From Rubripirellula sp. (GTDB lineage: Bacteria > Planctomycetota > Planctomycetia > Pirellulales > Pirellulaceae), in the NCBI GenBank assembly GCA_012270065.1, contig JAAXJB010000120.1:1-32512 (forward strand): a stretch of DNA of 32,512 nt, in the 5' to 3' direction. The translations under genes were made by a program, and so were the position numbers. This document shows positions 7,307 through 15,835 of this stretch, piece by piece (within the stretch, counting starts at the first letter, position 1; each line of letters opens with the position of its first letter). Below the pieces are notes generated by a model that worked only from the letters and a program-made list of their open reading frames with translations, did no database searches and had not been told where the DNA came from.

Positions 7307-9757
7307 ATGCTCGTCTCATGCCACGGTCTCATGTCCTATTTTTTCCACCGCAATGAAGAGTCTGCTGTGCAACGTTTTTCCATCCTTCTGTTCGCTGCCT
7401 GCTTATCTGTCGGTCTACTTTCCAGAGGACTCGCGACAGAAAACGGAGATCTGGTTCGCAGTGCTTTGAACCGCGCTGGCAATAACCGGGCCCAGATCGA
7501 GCAAGCACTTGAAAAAACACCGGAAACGCAAAAGCGGGGCATGGAATTTATCGTTGCCCACATGCCAGACGAAGATTTGAAGAGTCTTTCGGCTGATTAC
7601 CTGCTGAACAATCTTGAACTTGCCTACAAGGCATGGAACGAAGCTCCATGGAAAGAGGAAATCCCTGAGTCAATTTTCCTGAACAACATATTGCCGTACG
7701 CCAACATCAACGAACAACGCGATTCCTGGAGGACTGAATTTTACGGCAAATGCAGACGCCTGATCGCTGGTGCAAAGACTCCCAGCGAGGCAACCGTTCT
7801 GCTCAACCAGAAGCTTTTCAAGGAGCTGAACGTCAAATACTCCACCAAGCGGAATCGCGCCGACCAGGGTCCAGCCGAATCAATCAGCACTGGTCTTGCT
7901 TCCTGCACGGGACTGTCCATTCTGCTGATTGATGCCTGCAGATCAGTCGCTATCCCGGCGCGGTTCGTTGGCACCCCGCTATGGACCAACAAGAGTGGCA
8001 ACCACTCGTGGGTCGAGATCTGGGACGATGGATGGCATTTCACCGGTGCCTGTGAACCCACGGGAAATGAGCTGGACCGAGGCTGGTTCAAGGGTCGCGC
8101 CGCGACGGCCCAAAGCGATCATCCTTTGCACGCCATTTACGCTGTCAGTTACAAGCGGACGCCGTCGGCGTTTCCGATGGTCTGGGCCCCCGCAAACAAG
8201 TCAGTATCAGCAGTCAATGTCACCGACCGCTACGCGGACAAGAGCGAGCCGCTTCCTGATGGTCATGTCGAAGTGCAACTGAGAGTGTTGGCCCCGAGCG
8301 GCGAACGGATTTCCGTCCCGGTCGAGTTGCTTGATCGCTCCGGCAAGGTGGTTTTCAGCGGAAGAACCAAGGATGAGCGTTTTGACACCAACGACCATTG
8401 CAGTGTGGCATTACCGGAAAATCAAACCTACGACGTACGGATCAAACGTGATGCCGTTACGTTAACCAGACAGCTCGTTGCCCGAAAGCAAAACGAACCG
8501 CACACGTTCACCCTGAAGGACGACGAACCCTCCCACGAGGCTGGTGAAACTCAATCTGCGGAGGTCGAATGTGCCGCACCGCTTGCATTGGCATCTCCGC
8601 TGGCTGAATTGAAACGGCACCTGTCCCAACCTCGCAAAGATCGACCCGACATTCTGGAACAGGCTTTCAGCACGGAGTCTCTTTCGAAAGCAGAAGCCGA
8701 AAGAGCAGCCAATATGCTGTGGGCCGATCACCTTGCAATGCTCCGCGAGGAACGCAAGCAGGAAATGAAGGAGGGAATCATCAAGCAGGGTGATTTGAAG
8801 ATGCCATTTGTCTATCGGACTTTTGGAAAGAAGCCCAAAGACGGACGTAGTCTTTACATTTCGATGCACGGTGGCGGTGGAGCTCCCCCGGCTGTGAATG
8901 ACAGTCAATGGGAAAACCAGAAACGTCTGTACACAGTCCCTGAAGGAATTTACGCGGTCCCCAGAGCACCAACGAACACCTGGAATCTGTGGCACCAGGG
9001 GCACATCGATGGCATGTTTGCACGGCTCATCGAAAACCTGATCGCGTTTGAAGATGTGAATCCAGACCGTGTTTACCTGATGGGTTACTCTGCAGGCGGC
9101 GACGGCGTCTATCAGTTGGCACCCCGCATGGCGGATCGCTGGGCCGCTGCCGCCATGATGGCTGGGCATCCCAACGAAACTTCTCCTCTGGGACTCCGGA
9201 ACACTGCCTTCACGCTACACATGGGTGGTAAAGATGCAGCATACAAAAGGAACCAGATTGCTGAACAATGGAAAGTGAAGCTCGCTGAATTGCGTAAACA
9301 GGATCCAGCAGGCTATGAACACCTCGTTCAAATCTATCCCGACAAAGGGCACTGGATGGACAGACAAGACGCGTCAGCCATCCCGTGGATGGCAAAATAC
9401 AAACGGTCACGTTATCCAGATCGGGTCGTCTGGAAACAGGACGATGTGAAACACTCTCGCTTCTACTGGCTGTCTGCAAACCTCGATGAAATTGAAGGTC
9501 GGCCCTTGGTGGTGGTGACACGGAACGGTCAGGAAATCGATGTAGAAAAGTCAGATTTAAAACGACTGACGGTTCGACTCTGTGACGAAATGCTTGATCT
9601 GGATCAACCCGTCGAGATCACCTGGCAGGGCGAGAAACTAGCCAGTCAGACCCCAAAACGGACAATTGCCACACTGGCGAAGACGCTCCAGGAGAGAGGC
9701 GAACGACAGGGCATGTTCAGTGCTGAAATCGAAATTCCAATGAATTCTCAAAACTGA
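7307..9757 (+). CDS. Exported transglutaminase-like and alpha/beta hydrolase (esterase) fusion
   Basis: This protein has up to 816 residues. The start is uncertain: ATG 7307, ATG 7331 and GTG 7367 are in frame, and the hydrophobic signal segment (residues 24-43) follows the last of these. Residues about 50-300 form a transglutaminase-like cysteine-protease fold: 'LASCTGLSILLIDACR' (Cys200), 'GNHSWVEIWDDGWHF' (His233) and an acidic site in 'EPTGNELDRGW'. A linker of about 130 residues resembles a beta-sandwich. Residues about 490-700 form a PHB-depolymerase/feruloyl-esterase-like hydrolase: 'ISMHGGGGAPP' (oxyanion), GYSAGGDG (Ser595), 'MGGKDAAYKRN' (Asp643) and 'DKGHWMD' (His682). Both catalytic sets look intact. 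It is likely periplasmic or secreted and acts on peptide or ester bonds. The next gene starts 12 bases after its stop, so the two are probably co-transcribed. Confidence 0.85.
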   Translation: MLVSCHGLMSYFFHRNEESAVQRFSILLFAACLSVGLLSRGLATENGDLVRSALNRAGNNRAQIEQALEKTPETQKRGMEFIVAHMPDEDLKSLSADYLLNNLELAYKAWNEAPWKEEIPESIFLNNILPYANINEQRDSWRTEFYGKCRRLIAGAKTPSEATVLLNQKLFKELNVKYSTKRNRADQGPAESISTGLASCTGLSILLIDACRSVAIPARFVGTPLWTNKSGNHSWVEIWDDGWHFTGACEPTGNELDRGWFKGRAATAQSDHPLHAIYAVSYKRTPSAFPMVWAPANKSVSAVNVTDRYADKSEPLPDGHVEVQLRVLAPSGERISVPVELLDRSGKVVFSGRTKDERFDTNDHCSVALPENQTYDVRIKRDAVTLTRQLVARKQNEPHTFTLKDDEPSHEAGETQSAEVECAAPLALASPLAELKRHLSQPRKDRPDILEQAFSTESLSKAEAERAANMLWADHLAMLREERKQEMKEGIIKQGDLKMPFVYRTFGKKPKDGRSLYISMHGGGGAPPAVNDSQWENQKRLYTVPEGIYAVPRAPTNTWNLWHQGHIDGMFARLIENLIAFEDVNPDRVYLMGYSAGGDGVYQLAPRMADRWAAAAMMAGHPNETSPLGLRNTAFTLHMGGKDAAYKRNQIAEQWKVKLAELRKQDPAGYEHLVQIYPDKGHWMDRQDASAIPWMAKYKRSRYPDRVVWKQDDVKHSRFYWLSANLDEIEGRPLVVVTRNGQEIDVEKSDLKRLTVRLCDEMLDLDQPVEITWQGEKLASQTPKRTIATLAKTLQERGERQGMFSAEIEIPMNSQN

Positions 9758-9769
9758 GAGATCGCTGTG

Positions 9770-10735
9770 ATGCATGCTCACCTCAATTCCCCTCATGTCA
9801 AAATCTCATTCAGCTTTTTTCTGCTCAATGTACTCAGTGTATTCTTACCTGTGCTGCGGCAACTGAATGCAGACGAGCCGACGCTGGCCGAAATCAGACA
9901 CCCCAAAAATGTCACCTTTCCACCGGTGAAAGAAACGGACATCAAACGCTACAAGGCGTTCCAGACGGCCGTTCCCATCGTTCTGGATGGTCAACTCAAC
10001 GAGGCGAGTTGGCAAGCAGCCAAAGCGTCATCGTCTTTCGTGGACCTGGTATCTGGAAAGCCGACCATGCACCAGACGCATGTAAAGCTTCTCTGGGACA
10101 GGGAGTATCTCTACGTGGGTTACCAGATCGAAGAACCCAACGTGACCGCAAAATTCCTGAAAAGGGATGCCCCCATCTGGCAGGACAACGACATTGAACT
10201 TTTTGTTGCTTTTGACCACGCGTATTACGAGCTGGAAGTCAACGCTCACGGGACACTCTACGAAGGGCTTTTCATATGGCAGAATGAATATAAAAAGCAC
10301 GGTTTCGCAAAACTGCCTGGAATCGATGTCGGCAGTCCGGATGTAAAACACCAACCCTTCAACGGCGTGGGGTTCACGAGGCACCCACGCGGCAAACGCT
10401 GGGCATTCCTCGCGTGGGACTTCCCAGGCCTGCAATCAAAGGTTCACATCAACGGAACTTTGAATCAGGAAAGTGACACAGATCGTGGCTGGACGGTGGA
10501 ACTGGCGCTGCCTTGGAGTGGCATGAAGATTCCAGCTCATGGTGACGACCGTGCGATTCCGCCAAACGAGGGCGATACCTGGCGGATGGATTTTTCCCGA
10601 TTCAATCAGTATCGCGAGCCCAGCCCAGCCCGTGACTCGGGCGGTTGGGCACTGAGCCATCATGGCGTTTGGGATTCACACATCCCGGAGGTTTTTGCCA
10701 AAGTGACATTCACGGAATCCAAGCTGGGCAACTGA
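9770..10735 (+). CDS. Exported CBM9-like carbohydrate-binding protein
   Basis: The start is placed at ATG 9770, with a GTG codon directly before it, giving 321 residues. The N-terminus has a hydrophobic export signal (about residues 12-34, 'FSFFLLNVLSVFLPVL'). The rest matches the carbohydrate-binding family 9-like beta-sandwich found alone in many planctomycete secreted proteins: 'IVLDGQLNEASWQAA', 'HVKLLWDREYLYVGYQIEEPNV', 'WQDNDIELFVAF', 'YYELEVNAHGTLYE', 'GWTVELALPWSGM' and 'GDTWRMDFSRFNQYR' appear in the expected order. It probably binds a glycan or a related ligand. It has no enzyme motif. It follows the transglutaminase/esterase gene by 12 bases, suggesting a joint role in using an esterified polymer outside the cell; that role is inferred. 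Confidence 0.82.
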   Translation: MHAHLNSPHVKISFSFFLLNVLSVFLPVLRQLNADEPTLAEIRHPKNVTFPPVKETDIKRYKAFQTAVPIVLDGQLNEASWQAAKASSSFVDLVSGKPTMHQTHVKLLWDREYLYVGYQIEEPNVTAKFLKRDAPIWQDNDIELFVAFDHAYYELEVNAHGTLYEGLFIWQNEYKKHGFAKLPGIDVGSPDVKHQPFNGVGFTRHPRGKRWAFLAWDFPGLQSKVHINGTLNQESDTDRGWTVELALPWSGMKIPAHGDDRAIPPNEGDTWRMDFSRFNQYREPSPARDSGGWALSHHGVWDSHIPEVFAKVTFTESKLGN

Positions 10736-10775
10736 TCAGTCGAACACAGGCTCCGCGGCACGACAGGCTCGTCGA

Positions 10776-11735
10776 TTAGAAATCGATTCCAACTCCACTG
10801 CTGATGTAGCTGGCGTCAAAGGAGCCGACTTTCAGATACTCATATCCCAGGGTTGCTCTGACCCTGTGAAAATAAAGTGAGTAGCCCGTCCGAAATCGTG
10901 TCAGCCCTGCGCTGCCCAATCGTCCAAGATCAAGGTCAAAGTCGATCATGTGGGGCTTACCGAGATAATAGTTGCCACCATAAGTGAAGTTGATGCCTGT
11001 ATCTGAACCCAGTGAATCAGATTGCCAAGCGAAACCCATGCCTGTCCTGAACTCCACCTTCTCGGACTGCGCGAAGCGGTAAACGAAATTGCAATCCCCT
11101 AACCATGTCTGGTCATGGGTGCTACCGCCAAGTTGCTCGCGCAGATAATCAAAGGAGGCATCGAGCCCCAGACGAAATCGGGTATCCAGCAAAATACGGG
11201 TGGTGATTTTCTGCTGTCGATCAAAATTGTCGCTGTATTCCGTGAGTAGCCGTGTGCGCAACAACTTCCGGTTTTTTTTCGCATGGGGGGTGAGCAGCAT
11301 ATTGGCGGTATCGTCGGCGTAGGGATAAACGCTGAAGTTTGCATACTCTCCCCGATCATTGACCAACAATTTCGGTGCCGTCACCGGCAGCAGAAACGTA
11401 TTCGTCACAACGTTGCCTGCCAGGGTGCCCAACCCCTTTGTTTTAGTTTTCTGTCTTCTGGACCCGTGCCAACGATCGTTCGTATTGTCGTTGCCAAAAA
11501 GAAGTGAGCTCAGCAAGCGACTGAAAAAGGTTTCATCTTCGTCGCGGTCGTCTCGCCGATGGCCGCGTTGCTCTGGATCGCTGTCCCGTTTGCTGTTGAT
11601 CTGTGTTTCATGCTGGGCGCCAGCAATCGACTCACGCATCCCACTGAGCGAGTCGGCCGCCTTCACCTGACGCGCAGACATCACACTTGGCAGAACAATG
11701 CAAAGCAACAGAAATGTCCAATTCAATCGAACCAT
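10776..11735 (-). CDS. Predicted outer membrane beta-barrel protein
   Basis: The start is placed at ATG 11735, nine bases after a consensus ribosome binding site (AAGGAGG at 11751-11745 on this strand); ATG 11741 is only three bases from it. The protein has 319 residues. A signal peptide ends near residue 26. A polar, charged stretch follows (about 30-95, many D, R and K). The rest is made of alternating aromatic and polar strands: 'KLLRTRLLTEYSDNFD', 'FRLGLDASFDYL', 'CNFVYRFAQSEKVEFRTGMGFAW', 'TGINFTYGGNYYLG', 'FRTGYSLYFHRVRATLGYEYL' and 'SGVGIDF'. Ending in phenylalanine after alternating hydrophobics matches the C-terminal signal of proteins inserted by BamA. I recognise no named family. 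A porin-like or structural role is possible. Confidence 0.72.
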   Translation of the reverse strand: MVRLNWTFLLLCIVLPSVMSARQVKAADSLSGMRESIAGAQHETQINSKRDSDPEQRGHRRDDRDEDETFFSRLLSSLLFGNDNTNDRWHGSRRQKTKTKGLGTLAGNVVTNTFLLPVTAPKLLVNDRGEYANFSVYPYADDTANMLLTPHAKKNRKLLRTRLLTEYSDNFDRQQKITTRILLDTRFRLGLDASFDYLREQLGGSTHDQTWLGDCNFVYRFAQSEKVEFRTGMGFAWQSDSLGSDTGINFTYGGNYYLGKPHMIDFDLDLGRLGSAGLTRFRTGYSLYFHRVRATLGYEYLKVGSFDASYISSGVGIDF

Positions 11736-12044
11736 GTTCATGTTCCTCCTTGAGCAGTACCAGTCAACTTGAGCAGTGCTAGCATATGCCTTCAGTCAAA
11801 AAGCGAGATCACTGCCTCATCCGTGACGGACCGTCGAAAAAAGCCAGCTTCCCGAAACATGTCGCGGATTTTGGGAAAGCCAAGCGCGAACCGGTACTGC
11901 TGCGTAACAAACTCGGCGCTCTCCAAACAATAGCGACTTGGACGCGATTACAATTTGGCTTCACAAGCTGGGACAGGAATCCTCAATCGTCCCGCGCCGC
12001 AGCCCGGTGTTCACAATCCGACCTTCAAACGCACGTGCCAGATC
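11736..12044. other. Divergent spacer
   Basis: These 309 bases lie between the divergent beta-barrel gene and the DUF1080 gene. They contain the beta-barrel gene's ribosome binding site and a direct repeat of cttgagcagt (near 11749 and 11768). An open frame runs through part of it on the plus strand but has no coding character I trust. Confidence 0.45.
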
Positions 12045-13007
12045 ATGAATCAACCCTTCAAGCTGACGTTTTTGCTGTTTGTCCTCGTGACCTGGCAAGC
12101 ATCTGCCCAGGAGAAGTCCGATTTCCTACCCATTTTCAATGGAAAGGATCTGCACGGCTGGGATGCCAAACCCGACTGCTGGGAAGTCCGTGATGGGGAA
12201 ATCTGGTGCACAGGCAAGGCCCAGAAAAAGAACTGGTTGATTTACCGTGAGAAACAACCAGCGAATTTTGAACTTCGTCTCGAGTTTCGCTGGGACAAGG
12301 GCAACTCCGGTGTTCAGGTACGCAGCGATGACCTCGGCGACTGGCAGGTCTGTGGATACCAGATTGAGGTGGCTACCCGGGAAAAGATGGGTTTATGGCA
12401 TCATTCCCTTCTTGATGGAACGCATCCCAAGAAAAAAGCTCGCCACCTGATGGCCACAGCTGGCCAGCATGTCTCAATCGCAACAGATGGCACGAAATCG
12501 GTACAACAGGTCGAGGCCCCGGAAAAGATCAAAGAACACTTCAACGACCATGAATGGAACACCCTGGAAGTCATTGCCAGAGGCGATACCCTGATTCAGA
12601 AAATCAATGGCGTCACATTTTCCACCATCACAGACCGAGATGCGGAAATGAGCCGGAAGAAAGGATGGATCGCTTTCCAGGATCATGGCAAAGGTTGCAT
12701 CGCTGCCTTCCGGAAAATCCAACTGCGGATTTTGCCCGACCAACTGCTGCCTGACAGCACCAGATTCAGGGCAACTCACACCATCCAATCCGACTCAGTC
12801 TATTACGCGACAGGTCCACAGCAGGCCAGTCCACCGGACGGAAAATTCAAAGCCGGGACCACTGTCGAGCTATTGAAAAAGTCGGGGAGCTACAGCCTGG
12901 TTTGCAATCAGGAGGGAGAAAGCGGATACGTTTCCACCGCGTCTCTTCGAGAAATTCCGGAGCGTGCGTTCAAACGCTCGAGCCAGAAAACCGACGCCAA
13001 CAAGTGA
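12045..13007 (+). CDS. Secreted DUF1080 (3-keto-disaccharide hydrolase-like) protein with C-terminal SH3 domain
   Basis: The start is placed at ATG 12045 because it directly precedes a good signal peptide (residues 1-21, ending 'WQASAQ'); the frame is open further upstream. The protein has 320 residues. Residues 27-230 match DUF1080/3-keto-disaccharide hydrolase: 'FLPIFNGKDLHGWDAKPDCWEV', split here by the family's 'FNGKDLxGW' core, then 'FELRLEFRWDKGNSGVQVR', 'GYQIEV', 'EWNTLEVIARG', 'INGV' and 'GWIAFQDHGKG'. The family acts on 3-keto glycosides in the periplasm or outside the cell. Residues about 242-305 look like a bacterial SH3 domain ('YYATGPQQASPPDGKFKAG' and 'GYVSTASLREIP'), which often binds peptidoglycan or envelope polymers. 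The metallophosphoesterase gene follows after 25 bases. Confidence 0.88.
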   Translation: MNQPFKLTFLLFVLVTWQASAQEKSDFLPIFNGKDLHGWDAKPDCWEVRDGEIWCTGKAQKKNWLIYREKQPANFELRLEFRWDKGNSGVQVRSDDLGDWQVCGYQIEVATREKMGLWHHSLLDGTHPKKKARHLMATAGQHVSIATDGTKSVQQVEAPEKIKEHFNDHEWNTLEVIARGDTLIQKINGVTFSTITDRDAEMSRKKGWIAFQDHGKGCIAAFRKIQLRILPDQLLPDSTRFRATHTIQSDSVYYATGPQQASPPDGKFKAGTTVELLKKSGSYSLVCNQEGESGYVSTASLREIPERAFKRSSQKTDANK

Positions 13008-13032
13008 TGTCCCACCAGATGCTGGAGAGCAC

Positions 13033-14022
13033 ATGCCCAAGTTCACACCAAACAAACGCACATTCCTGCAAATGACTGCTGCTGCCACGGCATCCATTGT
13101 TTTGCCTGATGCAGCAAGAAGCTGCATGAATGATCTGGACCGCCCTGTCAAATTCGGTTTGATAACCGATCTTCACCAGGACATCATGCACGATGCACCA
13201 CTGCGTCTGAAGGTTTTCCTGGATGCCATGCAGAATGAAAAACCTGATGCGTTATTGCAACTCGGTGACTTCGCTTATCCGACCAGCCAGAACGAGTCGG
13301 TGACCAATTCATTCAAGGAAGCACACAAGAACGCCTTCCACGTCCTTGGTAATCATGAGATCGATGGTGGACACTCCTTCGCTGAAGTTGCAAAGCGATG
13401 GAACATGAAGGGTCGGTATTACACGGAACAAGTGCAGGGGATCAACCTGATTGTTCTGGATTGCAATGAAAAACCACCGGGGCATCGGGGAGGCTATCCA
13501 TCACACATCGGGCCCCAACAGATGGATTGGTTTGAAGCACAATTGAAAGAACTTCACGGCCCGATCCTCGTGTTCAGCCATCAGCCTCTGGCCGGCCCCT
13601 CCTGCATCGATAATGCCGCAGTGGCCCAGCGACTACTCACGTCTGCTGCCGACAAGGTGTTGATGGCAGTCAACGGTCACACTCACATTGATCATCTGAC
13701 CCGTGTTGGCAAGATTCCATACCTGCACCTCAACTCCGCATCCTACAAATGGGTTGGTGGCTCGCACCGCAACAGGAGCTACGCCGATGAAATACATTCC
13801 AAGCATCGCTGGATTGAATACACGTGTCCCTATCGCACGTGCCTCTACGCCACCCTGACCATTGATCCAAAGTCAGGACGAATTGAATTGGGTGGCATTG
13901 AAAGCGACTGGGTAGGCAAATCTCCTTCCCAACTGGGCATTGCAGACCAACCCGACCTGATCAATGGCAAGCAGGTTTGTCCAGAAATCCGGGATCGGCG
14001 CATTCCCCCATCAGAAAGTTGA
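13033..14022 (+). CDS. Exported calcineurin-like metallophosphoesterase
   Basis: The start is placed at ATG 13033, which has a GGAG ribosome binding site and gives a Tat-like N-terminus (NKRTFLQMTAAATA, residues 7-20, with KR instead of RR). The protein has 329 residues. All metal-binding blocks of the calcineurin-like phosphoesterase fold are present: 'GLITDLHQD' (Asp46, His48), 'LLQLGDFAYP' (Asp79), 'VLGNHEIDGG' (Asn107, His108), 'VFSHQP' (His183) and 'VNGHTHID' (His216, His218). It therefore probably hydrolyses a phosphate ester at a two-metal site outside the cytoplasm. The C-terminal 100 residues are rich in aromatic and basic residues and have no separate domain that I recognise. It is probably co-transcribed with the DUF1080 gene. 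Confidence 0.87.
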   Translation: MPKFTPNKRTFLQMTAAATASIVLPDAARSCMNDLDRPVKFGLITDLHQDIMHDAPLRLKVFLDAMQNEKPDALLQLGDFAYPTSQNESVTNSFKEAHKNAFHVLGNHEIDGGHSFAEVAKRWNMKGRYYTEQVQGINLIVLDCNEKPPGHRGGYPSHIGPQQMDWFEAQLKELHGPILVFSHQPLAGPSCIDNAAVAQRLLTSAADKVLMAVNGHTHIDHLTRVGKIPYLHLNSASYKWVGGSHRNRSYADEIHSKHRWIEYTCPYRTCLYATLTIDPKSGRIELGGIESDWVGKSPSQLGIADQPDLINGKQVCPEIRDRRIPPSES

Positions 14023-14986
14023 GTCGTCAATGCTCTCGGCGTTTGTGTTTTCGGCAGTGGTGATTTCACCTCGATTGCTACTCACCCACGCAAGGCAACT
14101 GACAGCTGCTTCCGGTCGGAAGATCCCACAGTCGGTCAGAACTGCAAAGCAACTCCGACCGAGTGAGCGGTGACTGGCAACGCCAATACCATTCGAACTG
14201 TCTGAACGGTCTGGACTGTTCCAACTGGTCGCCAACGTGTGGCTCAGTGCAAGTTACATTCGAGGCAATCACGATCGGAAACGAAGGCCGCTTCGAACCC
14301 TGTGAGCGGAAAACGCCTACTCCCGCGCCGCACAAGCTCCACAAGACTCCGATCGAAGTCGAACCTGTGCTGGCAAACAAGCAGGCTGGCACTTTGCTGG
14401 CAGAGCGTACATGACAAATTCGAATCTGGATGTAGACGGTACGTTAACGCTGCATGACCTGACGCTGCATGCCCTGACTTGTCTTTCATTGAGCGTCGTC
14501 GCCTTGCCGATTTCCGCAACTCTTTGCCAACATCCGCAACAACTGGAACCCGCAACAACCAGACTCCGTAAGAAATCAGACTTCGCAAGCACACGGAGGC
14601 TGGGCTCATCCACACGGGAAGTCCTTTGCGGTGGACCGCAGACTCCGGTCAGCTTGGCATTTCCATGCAGAACCCCGCCCAAAGAAGCCTAAACGCCCGG
14701 GATCGGTTTTCGCTCGCCACCTGAAACCTCTGCCCCCGGACATGCTGCGAGAATTGAACCAAAAGCCCCAAATAGCCGTGACTGCGAAGCAGAAACCATC
14801 CAGAAAAGGCTGGAATTCGCCTCAAAAGACGGCAAAAAAGCCTTGCAATCACACGGCAACAAAATCTTGTTGTTTTTTCAAAGTTGCAAGTTGACGAACC
14901 AAACGTTTGCGATCATTGTAGCGATTGTACAGTTTGTGCCGGAAATTCGAGCTGTAACCACTGACGGACGGAATAGCGTCACCTCC
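14023..14986. other. Long spacer with no convincing gene
   Basis: These 964 bases separate the metallophosphoesterase from the DUF2946-like gene. Several overlapping open frames of 70-120 codons exist on both strands, but they compete with each other, are rich in Arg, Cys, Ser and Pro, and show no domain or start signal. A 15-bp tandem duplication lies at 14447-14476. The segment could be a decayed gene, a long leader or simple spacer. Confidence 0.45.
14447..14476. repeat. 15-bp tandem duplication in non-coding DNA
   Basis: The units acgctgcatgacctg (14447-14461) and acgctgcatgccctg (14462-14476) are adjacent and differ at one base. Confidence 0.85.
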
Positions 14987-15412
14987 ATGACTTTGCCACA
15001 AAGATTTTTGTCGATCATCCTCTGTTGCGTGATGGCCTTGGGCTATGCACCAGCATGGTTGCACGTGGCCACATGTGACGGCCACCACGCGTCGGAAAGA
15101 TTGGCTCACGCTGATTCCACTGCGAGTTGTGGGTGCGGTCACTCACATGAGCATGGCGGGTCCGGCAAGGTTGATTTGCCGTCAGAGGATTCTGAAGGCA
15201 CAGATTCTGAGGGCACACCGGATCACGGTCACGACTCTGACTCATGCCCGATCTGCCAGTCACTTTCCAACGCCAATGGCGTTGCAACAAAACTGAACAT
15301 GCCACCAGTGAGCTCGCTGTTTAGCTGGCCAATCAGTCAGCCCAGCGAACACATCTTCGTGGCTCCTTCCCGCTCGACCGTGCAAACACGCGGTCCCCCT
15401 GCGGTTTCTTGA
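14987..15412 (+). CDS. Small exported His/Cys-rich protein resembling DUF2946
   Basis: The start is placed at ATG 14987, which directly precedes a hydrophobic signal segment (residues 7-25); the frame is open further upstream. The protein has 141 residues. After the signal come 'CDGHH', 'CGCGHSHEH' (48-56) and 'DHGHDSDSCPICQ' (79-91), then a short tail with 'TRGPPA'. A His-rich stretch, a CPxC pair and an R-G/A-P-P tail near the end recall DUF2946-type proteins, which are often found near heavy-metal genes, so metal binding in the periplasm is plausible. It lies 424 bases upstream of the pilin gene, on the same strand, with no sign of shared transcription. A 15-bp duplication (15188-15217) makes the SEGTDSEGT repeat. 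Confidence 0.6.
   Translation: MTLPQRFLSIILCCVMALGYAPAWLHVATCDGHHASERLAHADSTASCGCGHSHEHGGSGKVDLPSEDSEGTDSEGTPDHGHDSDSCPICQSLSNANGVATKLNMPPVSSLFSWPISQPSEHIFVAPSRSTVQTRGPPAVS
15188..15217. repeat. 15-bp tandem duplication, in frame
   Basis: The units gattctgaaggcaca (15188-15202) and gattctgagggcaca (15203-15217) differ at one base and encode DSEGT twice in the DUF2946-like protein. Confidence 0.85.
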
Positions 15413-15835
15413 CCCGCAACTGGATGTCCTGACCATACGACGGCGATGCAATTGCCCGTTGTAGATCAGGCTCCAGAGGGATGTTCGCGTTGGGCTTAGA
15501 ACGACCACGCACCACCCCGCTTTGATACGTGAATGGCATGACAACTCGAGCGTGCAAGGCCAGTCTGATTTCTACATGCACTGCAGTGGAATTCATTCGA
15601 GTCTGAATAGGTTTGGGTCGCAATGCTTTCCCGTTCTGATGTCAGGTCAGCGACGGAACACGAAGCCGAGCATGAACCAGGGAGTTTTCCCTGTGCATGT
15701 TCCCTGTTAACTCACTCGTTAGGCGGAACAACCTGTCGCCACCGCCAACGAGCTTGCACGGAATTATCCGGAGCAAAATTTCGGTGACAATTTGCTTTCT
15801 ATTTTTTTGACCCATTTTCCTCAAAGGAAAAAACA
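15413..15835. other. Leader region of the Tad locus
   Basis: These 423 bases precede the pilin gene and should contain the promoter of the pilus locus. I see a small hairpin (caggga / tccctg, 15678-15693) and the ribosome-binding-site hairpin described separately. No strong sigma-70 or sigma-54 promoter could be chosen by eye, and there is no convincing gene. Confidence 0.5.
15815..15831 (+). promoter_or_regulatory. Hairpin covering the pilin ribosome binding site
   Basis: The bases ttttcct (15815-15821) and aggaaaa (15825-15831) are perfectly complementary around a 3-base loop. The 3' arm contains the AAGGAA ribosome binding site of the pilin gene (ATG 15836). The stem is short and A/T-rich, so it would be weak and could act as a translation thermosensor or be opened by a protein; that role is inferred. 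Confidence 0.4.

Noticed and set aside
8462-9169. 235-codon minus-strand frame opposite the transglutaminase/esterase gene
   Set aside because: It lies across the intact esterase domain, whose catalytic motifs are on the plus strand.
11786-12193. 135-codon plus-strand frame before and into the DUF1080 gene
   Set aside because: It overlaps the signal peptide and DUF1080 domain in another frame and has no coding features.
14244-14682. Overlapping minus-strand frames of about 120 codons in the long spacer
   Set aside because: Two frames compete over the same DNA, both rich in Arg, Cys and Ser with no motif or start signal.
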